A stretch of 64,000 nucleotides of DNA from Ornithinimicrobium cavernae (GTDB lineage Bacteria; Actinomycetota; Actinomycetes; Actinomycetales; Dermatophilaceae). Below are positions 17,707 through 29,300 of the stretch, piece by piece; positions within the stretch are counted from its first letter, which is position 1; each line of letters opens with the position of its first letter. The stretch lies in NCBI RefSeq assembly GCF_003121625.1, contig NZ_QDDJ01000006.1:62001-126000 (forward strand). Reading direction: 5' to 3'. Under the pieces are notes generated by a model, which was not told the DNA's origin, searched no databases, and saw nothing but the letters and a program-made list of their open reading frames with translations. The position numbers and the translations under genes are program-made.

Positions 17707-17861
17707 TGAGCGTCGCCGCCCGACTCGGGCTGTACGGCGCAGGCCTGGTGGTGGTCTTCGCGGCCTCCGCCGGCGTGGCGAGCGTCGTCGTCCCCGAGGA
17801 GACCGTGCAGTCCTGGACCCAGCAGGTCGAGGGTCCCGAGCAGGTCGACACCGACCACTGA
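17706..17861 (+). CDS. 51-residue single-pass membrane protein in copper operon
   Basis: The frame starts MSVAARLGLYGAGLVVVF, has one strongly hydrophobic segment (about 6-28), then an acidic/polar tail ending in DTDH. The ATG overlaps the copZ stop (TGATG), and the stop is 36 bp before copA, so it is in the operon and probably coupled to copZ translation. I do not recognise a named family, but its opening resembles the N-terminal membrane segment of larger actinobacterial copper-locus membrane proteins. It could help membrane delivery of copper or be a shortened relic of such a protein. Confidence 0.65.
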   Translation: MSVAARLGLYGAGLVVVFAASAGVASVVVPEETVQSWTQQVEGPEQVDTDH

Positions 17862-17897
17862 TCACGACCCGCGCACGATGCGCGAGAGAGAGGTTTC

Positions 17898-20174
<2,277 letters not shown>

Positions 20175-20208
20175 CACCACTCGAGACCACACCAGCAAGG
20201 AGCACACC

Positions 20209-20538
20209 ATGACCACCATGACGACCCCGCCGGAGTCCACCGTCGACCCGCACACGGGTCACGGCTACATCACCGACAAGGCGCGCTACCTGGCGCGGCT
20301 GAAGCGGATCGAGGGCCAGGCCCGCGGCCTCCACCGGATGGTCGACGAGGAGCAGTACTGCATCGACATCCTCACCCAGGTCAGCGCGCTCACCAACGCG
20401 CTGCAGGGGGTGGCCCTCGGCCTGCTCGACGACCACCTGAAGCACTGTGTCGTGGATGCCGCCCGGGCCGGCGGACCGGCCGGGGAGGACAAGCTCAGAG
20501 AGGCCTCGGACGCCATCGCCCGGCTGGTCCGCTCCTAG
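20209..20538 (+). CDS. csoR: Copper-sensing transcriptional repressor CsoR
   Basis: A 109-residue all-helical DUF156 protein. The Cu(I) ligands are present with the family's spacing: Cys51, His76 and Cys80 (25 and 4 residues apart, as in M. tuberculosis CsoR). CsoR tetramers leave DNA when they bind Cu(I). The obvious targets are the two dyads before copZ, so the regulator sits at the end of the operon it controls. AAGGAG lies six bases before the ATG. A strong bidirectional hairpin follows the stop. Confidence 0.95.
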   Translation: MTTMTTPPESTVDPHTGHGYITDKARYLARLKRIEGQARGLHRMVDEEQYCIDILTQVSALTNALQGVALGLLDDHLKHCVVDAARAGGPAGEDKLREASDAIARLVRS

Positions 20539-20547
20539 CAGGTCCGC

Positions 20548-20584
20548 ACGGCCTCACCCCGTGCCAGGCACGGGGTGAGGCCGT
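20548..20584. terminator. Bidirectional terminator between csoR and galE
   Basis: ACGGCCTCACCCCGTGCC and its exact reverse complement are separated by a single A: an 18-bp near-perfect palindrome. It lies 9 bp past the csoR stop and touches the first base of the galE stop, so it serves both converging operons. Confidence 0.9.
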
Positions 20585-21606
20585 CACCCGCTGTAGCCGC
20601 GGGGGTTGCCCTGCTGCCAGCGCCAGGTGTCGGCACACATGTCCTCGACGGTGTGCTCGGCACGCCAGCCGAGCTCCGCCTGCGCCCGCGAGGGGTCGGC
20701 ATACGAGGCGGCGACGTCGCCGGGACGGCGGGCCACCACGTCATACGGCACCGGCCTGCCGGAGGCCTGCTCGAAGGCGGCGACCAGCTCCAGCACGCTG
20801 GTGCCGCGCCCCGTCCCCAGGTTCCACACCGACAGCGGCTCGTCGGTGACCGCCAGCCTCTCCAGCGCCGCCAGGTGCCCGCGGGCGAGGTCGACCACGT
20901 GGATGTAGTCCCGGACGCCGGTGCCGTCGGGGGTGTCGTAGTCGTCACCGAACACCTGGAGCCGCTCGCGCCGGCCCACAGCGACCTGCGCGATGAACGG
21001 CATCAGGTTGTTGGGGATCCCGGCCGGGTCCTCCCCGATCCGCCCGGACGCGTGCGCGCCGACCGGGTTGAAGTACCGCAGCAGCGCGATCCGCCACCTC
21101 GGGTCGGCGGCGGCCACGTCGCGCAGGATCTGCTCGATCATCACCTTCGTCCAGCCGTAGGGGTTGGTCCCCGACGTCGGCAGGTCCTCGGTCATCGGGA
21201 CGGGCGCGTCCCCGCCGTAGACGGTGGCGGAGGAGGAGAAGACGAGGCGGTGCACGGCATACTCCTGCATCGCCCGGACCAGGGAGATGGTGCCGCCGAG
21301 GTTGTTGTCGTAGTACTCCAGCGGTTGCTCGACGCTCTCCCCGACGGCCTTCTTGCCGGCGAAGTGGATGACCGCGTCGAAGTGGTGGTTGGCGAACACC
21401 TTGAGCAGGCCGTCGTGGTCGCGCAGGTCGAGCTCGTGCACGACGAGGTCGTCCTGGTGGGTGAGCTCCCGCACCCGGTCGACCGCCGCGGGCACCGCAT
21501 TGCTGAAGTCGTCCACGACGACGACGTCGTGGCTGGTCGCGAGCTCGACGATCGTGTGGGAGCCGATGAAGCCGGCGCCGCCGGTGACCAGGACCTGCTG
21601 TCTCAT
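20584..21606 (-). CDS. galE: UDP-glucose 4-epimerase
   Basis: A 340-residue extended short-chain dehydrogenase that interconverts UDP-glucose and UDP-galactose using bound NAD. The N-terminal TGGAGFIGSH is the dinucleotide-binding glycine motif; SSSATVYG supplies the catalytic Ser, and NPYGWTK has the Tyr-x3-Lys pair. RYFNPVGAH and the RDYIHVVDLA segment are GalE-specific. The ATG is only 12 bp from the stop of the upstream ABC ATPase, so galE is the last gene of that operon. Its product could feed the glycan cluster 10-25 kb away. Confidence 0.95.
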   Translation of the reverse strand: MRQQVLVTGGAGFIGSHTIVELATSHDVVVVDDFSNAVPAAVDRVRELTHQDDLVVHELDLRDHDGLLKVFANHHFDAVIHFAGKKAVGESVEQPLEYYDNNLGGTISLVRAMQEYAVHRLVFSSSATVYGGDAPVPMTEDLPTSGTNPYGWTKVMIEQILRDVAAADPRWRIALLRYFNPVGAHASGRIGEDPAGIPNNLMPFIAQVAVGRRERLQVFGDDYDTPDGTGVRDYIHVVDLARGHLAALERLAVTDEPLSVWNLGTGRGTSVLELVAAFEQASGRPVPYDVVARRPGDVAASYADPSRAQAELGWRAEHTVEDMCADTWRWQQGNPRGYSG

Positions 21607-21618
21607 GACCCGATCCTG

Positions 21619-22329
21619 TCAGGTGCGTGAGGACGCGGACAAGGTCGAGCTCCCGTTGACCACATGGCCGTCGTGCAGCTCGACGAGCCGGTCCGCGCGC
21701 TCCATCAGGATCGGGTCGTGCGTGGACACCACGGCGGCGATGCCGCGCTCGTGGGTCAGCTCGGAGAGCAGGTCCATGATCGTGGCGGCGGTGTCGGAGT
21801 CGAGCTGACCGGTGGGCTCGTCCGCGATGAGGATCTGCGGGTCGCCCACCAGGGCGCGGGCGATGCCGACCCGCTGCTGCTGACCGCCGGAGAGCTCATA
21901 GGGGCGCTGCGTGCCGTGCTTGCCCAGCGACACCTGGTCCAGCGCCCGGGCCACCCGCTCGGAGCGCTCGGCGACGGGGGTGTTCTTGAGCCGCAGCGCG
22001 ACCTCGACGTTCTCGGCCGCGGACAGCACCGGCACGAGCCCGAAGCTCTGGAAGATGTGCCCGACCATCTCCCGGCGCACGGAGAGCACGTCGTTCTCCC
22101 GCAACTCGGAGAGCACGCGTCCGTCGCCGAGCAGGACCCTGCCGGTCGTCGGCCGGTCCAGGCCGCCGAGGATGTTGAGCAGCGTGGTCTTGCCGGAGCC
22201 GGACGGCCCTCGCACGACCGTGAGCTCGCCGGGGTGCACCTCGACGTCCACGTCGACGAGCGCGTGCACCTGCGCCGCGCCCCTGCCGAAGGTGCGGGAG
22301 ACCTGCTCGGCCCTGATCAGGTAGCTCAC
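21619..22329 (-). CDS. ABC transporter ATPase, MacB/LolD type
   Basis: A 236-residue ATPase with Walker A GPSGSGKTT, signature LSGGQQQRVGIARAL, Walker B ILIADEPTGQLD and switch His in VSTHD. LSGGQQQRVGIA and the DEPTGQLD form place it in the LolD/MacB/FtsE branch that works with FtsX-like permeases. Its GTG start overlaps the previous ATPase's stop by four bases (GTGA), so the two may work as a heterodimer. The operon runs permease - permease - ATPase - ATPase - galE. The substrate is not evident. Confidence 0.92.
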   Translation of the reverse strand: MSYLIRAEQVSRTFGRGAAQVHALVDVDVEVHPGELTVVRGPSGSGKTTLLNILGGLDRPTTGRVLLGDGRVLSELRENDVLSVRREMVGHIFQSFGLVPVLSAAENVEVALRLKNTPVAERSERVARALDQVSLGKHGTQRPYELSGGQQQRVGIARALVGDPQILIADEPTGQLDSDTAATIMDLLSELTHERGIAAVVSTHDPILMERADRLVELHDGHVVNGSSTLSASSRT

Positions 22330-23462
22330 CGGTCCACCTCCGGTCGGCGGAACGCGGCGTCCGGGTCGTCCTCGGCCGGTGGCCGGTGCCCCATCGCGGT
22401 GGCACCGCCAGAGCCGGTATGCCGAGGGGCCGGCTTCTCCTCGACCCGGTCGGTGGGTGCGGGGTTGGCGGACGGCTCGCCGGGGGGTGTGGGGTCGGAC
22501 TGTGCGTCCTGGTGGTGCGGCTCGGGCTCGACCGGGCGGTTGCGCTCGGCGTCCGGCCAGACACCCACGTGGTCGGGTTCCAGCTCCAGGCGGACGCGGT
22601 CGCGCAGCCCCAGCTCGGTGACGTAGCCGCTGGGCAGCTGCATCCGTCCGGCGCGGTCGATCACGGTGTACTCCTGCGCGACCAGGTGCTCCACGCCGTG
22701 CTCGTCGACCTCGGTGTGCCGCAGCACCTCGGTCGAGGTGCGGCCGTCCCGGATCTGGACGGTGCGGCGGACGTGGTCGGCGATGGTCGGGTCGTGGGTC
22801 ACGATGAGGACGGTGACGCCGAGCTGCTCGGAGGCCTCCCGCATCGCGTCCAGCACGACGGCGGACATGGCGTCGTCCAGCTCACCCGTCGGCTCGTCGG
22901 CGAGCAGCACGGCCGGGTTGTTGGCGACCGCCGTCGCGATCGCCACGCGCTGCTGCTGACCGCCGGACATCTCCGCGGGACGGCGCCCGCTGACGTCGGA
23001 GACGCCGAGCAGCTCGAGCAGCTCCCCGACCCGCTCGCGCTTCTCGCGCGCGTTGCTGATCAGCAGGGGGAGCGCGACGTTCTCGGCAGCGGTGAGGAAC
23101 GGCATCAGGTTGCGGGAGGTCTGCTGCCAGACGAAGCCGACCGTGTGCCGCTGGTAGTGCACGCGCTGCGCCCGCGACATGGACCCCAGGTTGACGCCCG
23201 CGACAGTGGCCCGGCCGCCGGTCGGCCGGTCCAGCCCCGAGAGGATGTTGAGCAGCGTGGACTTCCCGGAGCCGGAGGCGCCCACGAGGGCGACCACGTC
23301 GCCCGGTTCCACGCGCAGGTTGAGGCCCTGCAGCGCCTGGATCTCCACCCCCTCGGTCGAGTAGATGCGGACCAGGTCCTCGCACAGGATGTCCGGACCG
23401 CCGTGGTCGCGGGCCGCTGCGCTCCGCGGCGCGGTCCGGGTGGCGTTCTGGGTGGTCGTCAT
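22326..23462 (-). CDS. ABC transporter ATPase with AbrB-like C-terminal extension
   Basis: A 378-residue protein. Residues about 25-250 are a MacB/LolD-type ATPase (Walker A GASGSGKST, signature MSGGQQQRVAIA, Walker B VLLADEPTGELD, VTHD). It continues with a short module reading VIDRAGRMQLPSGYV then LGLRDRVRLELEPDHVGVWPD, which looks like an AbrB/MazE-type swapped-hairpin half, and then about 75 Pro/Glu/His-rich residues likely to be disordered. Ordinary LolD/MacB ATPases are about 230 residues long, so the tail is additional. AAGGAG precedes the ATG; the stop overlaps the next ATPase. Confidence 0.9.
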   Translation of the reverse strand: MTTTQNATRTAPRSAAARDHGGPDILCEDLVRIYSTEGVEIQALQGLNLRVEPGDVVALVGASGSGKSTLLNILSGLDRPTGGRATVAGVNLGSMSRAQRVHYQRHTVGFVWQQTSRNLMPFLTAAENVALPLLISNAREKRERVGELLELLGVSDVSGRRPAEMSGGQQQRVAIATAVANNPAVLLADEPTGELDDAMSAVVLDAMREASEQLGVTVLIVTHDPTIADHVRRTVQIRDGRTSTEVLRHTEVDEHGVEHLVAQEYTVIDRAGRMQLPSGYVTELGLRDRVRLELEPDHVGVWPDAERNRPVEPEPHHQDAQSDPTPPGEPSANPAPTDRVEEKPAPRHTGSGGATAMGHRPPAEDDPDAAFRRPEVDR

Positions 23463-23485
23463 GCTGACTCCTTCATCTCAGGTGC

Positions 23486-26305
23486 CTACCTCTCCTCGCC
23501 CCGGCGGAGCTGGTTGACCAGGTCGGCCCGGCCGGACAGTGCTGCCGAGACCGCGATCGCCACGGCGACCGTCCCCAGGATGCCCAGGACCACCGGCCCC
23601 AGGACCGTCCAGTCGAGCGCCAGGGCGGGCTGCGTGCTGCCGCCGGTCAGGCCGGTCAGGTCGATCGCCCGCAGCAGCAGCCAGGGCACGATCACGCCGA
23701 GGGCCGCGCCCACGGCGAACGCCATGGCCACCAGCGGTCCCAGCTCCCAGGCCGTGAGGGCACGGGCCTGCCGCTGGCTCAGGCCCAGCGTGCGGAGGAC
23801 CGCGAACAGCGACGTGCGGACCGAGGCGCCCATGAGCTGCACGAACAGGACGGCGAGCACGGTCAGCACCGTGGTCGCCAGGACGGCGGCCGCAAAGAAC
23901 CAGAGCATGGTGCCGGTGACGGGGGCCTGCTGGAAGGTCGCGAGCTCCTTCTGCGGGGTCTCCGCCAGGGCGTTGGGGATGGCCCCGTTGAGGGCGGTCA
24001 CCAGCTCCTCGACCTGCCCGGGGTTGCTCGCCGCCACCAGCGCCACCTCGCCGGAGGGCACCGAGCCGCCACCGGCCTCCCAGGCCGCGCGGTCCACCAC
24101 GAGGAACTCGCCGCGGGTGCGGACCCCCGGGAGGTCATCGACGTGGCCGACCACCTCGACCGCCCCGAAGCCCTCGAGCGAGGCGGTGCCGGAGTCGCCG
24201 GCCAGCGCGCCCCCGGTGAGCACCGACGTGGTCGAGGGGTCCGCGAAGAGCGCTCCGGGCAGCGGGTCCAGTGGGGTGTCGGCCCATACCTCCGGCAGGG
24301 TGCTGTCGACGATGTAGACCGAGAGGCCACGTGCCGAGACGTCGCCGGACAGGTCCATGGTCTGGGACGCGGCCCGGACCGCGGCGACCTCCTTGACACC
24401 GTCGACCGCGCGCACCGTCGCCAGGTCCTCCTCGGTCCAGGAGGGCCCGGACAGGCGCACATCTGCCCCCGCTGTCCGCCAGACGGCCGACTCCGCACCG
24501 GTGCTGATCGTGGAGGCCAGGACGGAGGAGAGCACAGCCACGGACACCCCGAGGATCACGGCCAGGGCGGGGACCACCCCACCGGCCGGGTCGCGCACGG
24601 CGCGGGCGGCACCCAGGAAGTTCGTGAGCCCCGGACGCCGGCGGAACACCGCCATCAGGGCGTGCACCGGAGCGGGGTACAGCCGCAGCGTGAGCACGCA
24701 GGCAGCCAGTGCGAGCAGCACCGGTGTCCCCGCCATCAGCACGTCGACGCCCGTGTCGACCTGGACCGCAGAGACGGTCTCCGCCGCCTCGCCGGAGGCA
24801 GCCGGCACCTCGGCGACCCCCGTGAGCCCACGGTCGAACAGGCGCCAGAGAGCGAGCCCCGCCAGGGCCAGCACGACGACCTCCACGAGCACGCGCACCC
24901 GGCCGGCACCCTTGCTGCGGAGGTCCCGTCGGCTGCTCCGGGTGGCGGTGCTCGTCGTCAGGGCGAGCAGCGCGGCAGGGGCCAGTCCGATCAGGGCCAC
25001 CGGCACCCACTCGGTCCAGCCGCTGGCAGGGAGGTCGACCAGTCCGGCCGCGTAGTGCCCGATGACCGCCGCGGGGACACCCATGGCCAGGCCCTCCAGG
25101 GCCATGACCCCGCGCACCTGCCCCGGTGACCCGCCGCGTGCCGTCGCCAGGGCCAGGGCCGGCTGTCGGCGGGAGACGATGAGGCGTGACGCCAGCGCGA
25201 AGACGGCGAGGGCGACCCCGATCGGCCCGGCCGCGACCACCGCCAGGATGGAGGCGGTGGCCCGTTGCTGCTGGGAGAGTGCCTCGAAGGTGCTCAGGAT
25301 CTCGGTGCCGAAGGTCGTCTGGACCGGCGGGAGGGACAGCTCGATGTCGGGGCTGTTGAAGGTGGTGTCCCACCCCTCGGGGCCCTCGGGGACCCGCAGG
25401 TCCTGCTGGGTGGCGCTCAGCTGGATGAGCTGGGCGGTGACCACGTCCACCTGGTTGCCCGGAACGGCGCTGCCGTCCAGCGGATAGAACAGGTGCATGT
25501 TGTTGTTGGTGATGGGTCCGGTCGAGCCGGGACTGGCCGGGGGCAGGTATGCCGTCACGTAGGCGTGCAGGCCGCTGTCGCCGGAGAAGATCTCACCGAC
25601 CGAGATGGAGTTGGGCATGTGCGCCCACCGGGGCGCCTCAGGGTCCTTCGGTGTGAACGTGCCGGTGACCAGCAGGTCCTCGAACGCGTCACCCGCCTCG
25701 AGGTTGAGCCGGGTGGCGGCCTCCTCGAGCAGCAGCACCTGCACGGGGCCGCTGGCGGTGCCGTCGGCGATGCTGTCGGCGGGCAGCTGCGGGCTCTCGT
25801 TGAGGACGACCTCCGGCCAGGTGCCGGAGACCAGGTCGACGTGCTCCTCCAGCTGGGGGTCGACGCGCTGCTGGATGTGCACCCGGGCGAACTCGGTGCC
25901 GTCCGGCGGCACGAGTGGGGTGTCGTTCTTGCCCAGCTCGACGAAGAAGTCCCCCTCCTGCAGCATCGAGCGCAGCGGCTCCGGCTGGGCCTGCCGGCTC
26001 CGCTCCAGGCCCTCGATGAGGGAGCCCCAGGTGTCCTCCGCGCTGGTGTACGCACGGTTCGGCTCGGGCACGATCGTGGCGGACCAGAACGCCGTGAGGT
26101 CCCGCTGCTGTGCCGAGAGCGCCTCGACCCGGTAGGGCACCTGGCGTCCGTTCATGTCGAGGATATAGCGGGGCCACAGGGTCGAGGCCAGGGCGACGAG
26201 CGCCACGAGCAGGGCCAGCAGGAGGGAGGGCCAGGGGTCGGCCAGGAACTGTCTCAGGATGACCCTGGCGCGGCCCGGCACGTGGGTCTGCGAGTGGCGG
26301 CTCAC
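23486..26305 (-). CDS. FtsX-like ABC transporter permease
   Basis: A 939-residue membrane protein. After one N-terminal helix (PWPSLLLALLVALVALASTLW) comes a large extracytoplasmic domain of about 270 residues, then FtsX-type permease segments (SRRQPALALATARG, later a second set ending in QLRRGEER). This layout is typical of the long actinobacterial FtsX-like permeases that work with LolD/MacB ATPases in export or envelope remodelling. The GTG at 26303-26305 overlaps the upstream permease stop (GTGA), which fixes the start; a much longer frame in this register is an artefact. The cognate ATPase gene starts 23 bp downstream. Confidence 0.9.
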   Translation of the reverse strand: MSRHSQTHVPGRARVILRQFLADPWPSLLLALLVALVALASTLWPRYILDMNGRQVPYRVEALSAQQRDLTAFWSATIVPEPNRAYTSAEDTWGSLIEGLERSRQAQPEPLRSMLQEGDFFVELGKNDTPLVPPDGTEFARVHIQQRVDPQLEEHVDLVSGTWPEVVLNESPQLPADSIADGTASGPVQVLLLEEAATRLNLEAGDAFEDLLVTGTFTPKDPEAPRWAHMPNSISVGEIFSGDSGLHAYVTAYLPPASPGSTGPITNNNMHLFYPLDGSAVPGNQVDVVTAQLIQLSATQQDLRVPEGPEGWDTTFNSPDIELSLPPVQTTFGTEILSTFEALSQQQRATASILAVVAAGPIGVALAVFALASRLIVSRRQPALALATARGGSPGQVRGVMALEGLAMGVPAAVIGHYAAGLVDLPASGWTEWVPVALIGLAPAALLALTTSTATRSSRRDLRSKGAGRVRVLVEVVVLALAGLALWRLFDRGLTGVAEVPAASGEAAETVSAVQVDTGVDVLMAGTPVLLALAACVLTLRLYPAPVHALMAVFRRRPGLTNFLGAARAVRDPAGGVVPALAVILGVSVAVLSSVLASTISTGAESAVWRTAGADVRLSGPSWTEEDLATVRAVDGVKEVAAVRAASQTMDLSGDVSARGLSVYIVDSTLPEVWADTPLDPLPGALFADPSTTSVLTGGALAGDSGTASLEGFGAVEVVGHVDDLPGVRTRGEFLVVDRAAWEAGGGSVPSGEVALVAASNPGQVEELVTALNGAIPNALAETPQKELATFQQAPVTGTMLWFFAAAVLATTVLTVLAVLFVQLMGASVRTSLFAVLRTLGLSQRQARALTAWELGPLVAMAFAVGAALGVIVPWLLLRAIDLTGLTGGSTQPALALDWTVLGPVVLGILGTVAVAIAVSAALSGRADLVNQLRRGEER

Positions 26306-29300
26306 CGGATCTCCTCCCGGTACTCGGTGTCGAGCGCCTGGCCGCGGACCGTCGCGTAGAGCACCGCGAGCAGCAGCACGAGCGTGGCGAGCAGGGCTCC
26401 GAGCAGCGCAGCCCAGAGCGGGACCTCCAGGGCCAGCGGGGCCGGCAGCTCGGCCTGACCGGCCAGGGTGGTGCTGCGGGCCAGCTCGGGCACCACCAGC
26501 CAGCCGACGAGCCAACCTGCCAGGAGCCCCAGGCCGATCGAGGCGAGCACCACCGAGAACAGCTCGGCCGTCCGTGCCCGGGCCTGGCCTCCCGGTGTCA
26601 TCCCCAGGGCGCGGAGGACCGAGACCTCGGCGCGGCGCACCCGGAGCAGGTTGGCCGCGACCGCCCCGATGCCGGTGACCGCGAGGAGCACCGCTCCCGC
26701 GGCGGCGACCCAGAAGACCAGCCGGACGGCGCTGGCGGCGTCCGTCACCGACACGTCGCCGGGACCGGAGGCGGAGGCGATGCCGGGGAGCTCGCGCACC
26801 CGCTCCAGCGCCGCGTCGGGGTCGCTGCTCGACGCCCACACCTGCGTCGGCGCGCCCAGCGTCTCGCCGGTGCGCGAGAGGTGTCCGCTCAGGGCGGCGG
26901 TGTCGATGAGGACACTGTGCGGGGCCGTGGAGCCGGGCACGGCGGTCACGATGGCCGCGACCTCGGCCGGGATGTTGCGCCCGAGGGCCTGCACCGTGAT
27001 CGGCATCCCCACCTCGAAGTTGCCCGTCGCGGCGAGCGAGTGGGTGATCGCGACGGGGACACCGGGCCCGGCCGGGGCGGCGACCGCGTCGTCGGGCTCC
27101 TCGCCGTCGGTGTCGGCGGTGGTGCCACCTGTGGGTTGCTCCGGAGCAGCGGTCGTGGCGCCGGGCGCAGGTGCCGACCCGGTCTCCAGTCCCGGCGCGC
27201 GCAGCTGCACCACCCCGACGGCCTCGTTGCGGAAGGTGGTGGTGTCCTCGCGCCCCGTGGTGCCGGTCAGCACCAGCCCGTCCTGGCCACCGCCCGCGAG
27301 GGTGCCGGTGGTGGGCGAGGGCGTGTCCTGCTCGACCGGCCACTCGCCCGGGATCGGCGTCACCCACGCGCCCAGGGCGTCGTCGGCCATCAGGTTGGTG
27401 CCGCTGTCGCTGTCGCCGCTCGTGGTCAGCCCGGTGACCGCTGCCTCGTAGTCGTAGAAGCGGCCGGTCTGGGGCAGGCCCAGGTCGATGCCCACGAGGC
27501 TCCGCCCGGGGGCGGCCGCCACCGGCACCGGCACGGTCACGCGGGTCGTGGAGGGGCTGGCACTCACCTGGGGGACGCCAGGGGGTTCGCTCAGCCCGAC
27601 GTCGAACTCGAACGGCATGGCGGGGGTGTCCACCCGCAGCAGGGTGCTGCTCGGCTCGTCCCAGAACCACAGGACGGCAGTCAGCTCCTTGGCCTGGGTG
27701 AACTCCCGCAGCTCGAGTGCCGCCTGGTCCTCCGCGAGCTGGTCGGCAAACTCGACGAAGTCCGGGTCGGAGGGGTCGCCGCCCCCGCCCTCGAGGGTCT
27801 GCTGCCTCGTGAACTCATAGGTGTGGTCGACCGCGGCCTGCAGGTCCTCCGGCGGAGCGACCGTGAGCTCCACCGTGAGCTCCAGCCCGGTTGCCCCCGC
27901 AGGCAGGGCGATCGTGGCCTCGGGCTGTGCCGGCCCGCGGAGGGCCGCGGTCACCTCGGGCACGTCGAGCACCCCGTCGGGCACGCTGACGGCGTGACCG
28001 AGCTGGTCGATCGGCAGCACGGTGGAGGACACGATGGTGCTGCCGACGCGGCCGTCGGACAGCCACACGGGGGCGCTGGCGTCGATGCCGTCGGTCCCGG
28101 CCAGGGTGGGCACGGCGGGCAGCATGGTCTGGGACACGGGTGCCGGGGCCACGGTCGCCCGGAGGTCCGCGCCGCGACCGAGGGCGGAGATGCCCTCGCG
28201 CAGCTGGGCGGAGGTGCCGGCATACAGCCCCGACGCGGTGGTCGCACCGACCGCGAGGACGGTGAGGACGACCGGGACGGCATAGACCACGATGCGGCGG
28301 GAGACCTGGGCCGAGACCAGGTGGGTGAGCAGCCCACGGGAGCTGCGGCTGCTGGCCTCGACGAGGCGGCCCACCGGGCCCAGGACCGTCGTGGCCAGCA
28401 GGGCGGCCGCCGCGAGCAGCAGAGCCGGGGCCGCACCGGCGACCAGGTCGGTGCGCAGCGTGCCGTCGGGGTTGGTGACCAGCGGCGACCCGTAGCGGCT
28501 CAGCTGCCACCAGGAGATGGCTGCCGCGCCGAGGGTGAGGACCATGGTGCCCAGGGCCGCCACGGTCCGGGTCCGTCCCGACCGGTCGGTGGCCGTGCGC
28601 GCGGAGAGGGAGCGCACCTGCAGCACCGCGACGACCACGAGGGCGGCCAGCACGGCGACACCGGCTGCGATCCCCGTGCGGACCACGATCCCGGTCTGGA
28701 GCTCGCCGGCCGGCACCAGCTGCATGACTCCCAGCGCGGCCAGGGTGCCGAGCGCGGCGGCGAGCACGGCGACGGCGACGGACTCGATGACCGACCAGGT
28801 CAGGAGCTGACCGCGCGAGGCGCCGCGCGCGACCATCAGCTCCACCTCGCCGGCCCGGGCCTCGGCCTGCAACCGGGCGATCTGCACGATCGCGATCAGG
28901 CTGACCAGGAGCAGCAGGGTGACCGGCACGAGGTTGAGTGCGCGGGCGGTGGCCAGGTTCCGGGAGGCGGCAGAGGCGGTGGGCGCCAGGTCACCCTCGA
29001 CGGTCACGCCACGGACCTCGACCTCAGGGGTGCGCAGGGAGCTGTCCAGGGCACCGGCGACCGCGGCGAGGCGGGGCATGTCCGCGGGCAGGACACGCTC
29101 CGCGTCGGGCTGGACGGTGAACCGCACGAACGGGGTGTCACCGAAGCTGGTGGTGGCTGCCTCTGGAACGACCAGCGGACCGGTCTCGGAGTCGGAGCTG
29201 CCGGCCTCGATGAGCGGGTCTCCGAACCAGAAGGCCTCCCGCGCGTCGACCGGACGCCAGACCGCCGTGATCTCGACCGTGGCGCCGCTGACGTCCAGCC

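Noticed and set aside
23486-27670. A 1394-residue permease
   Set aside because: The first 455 residues lie out of frame inside the upstream permease and are low-complexity; the GTG at 26305 with a GTGA overlap gives the natural start.
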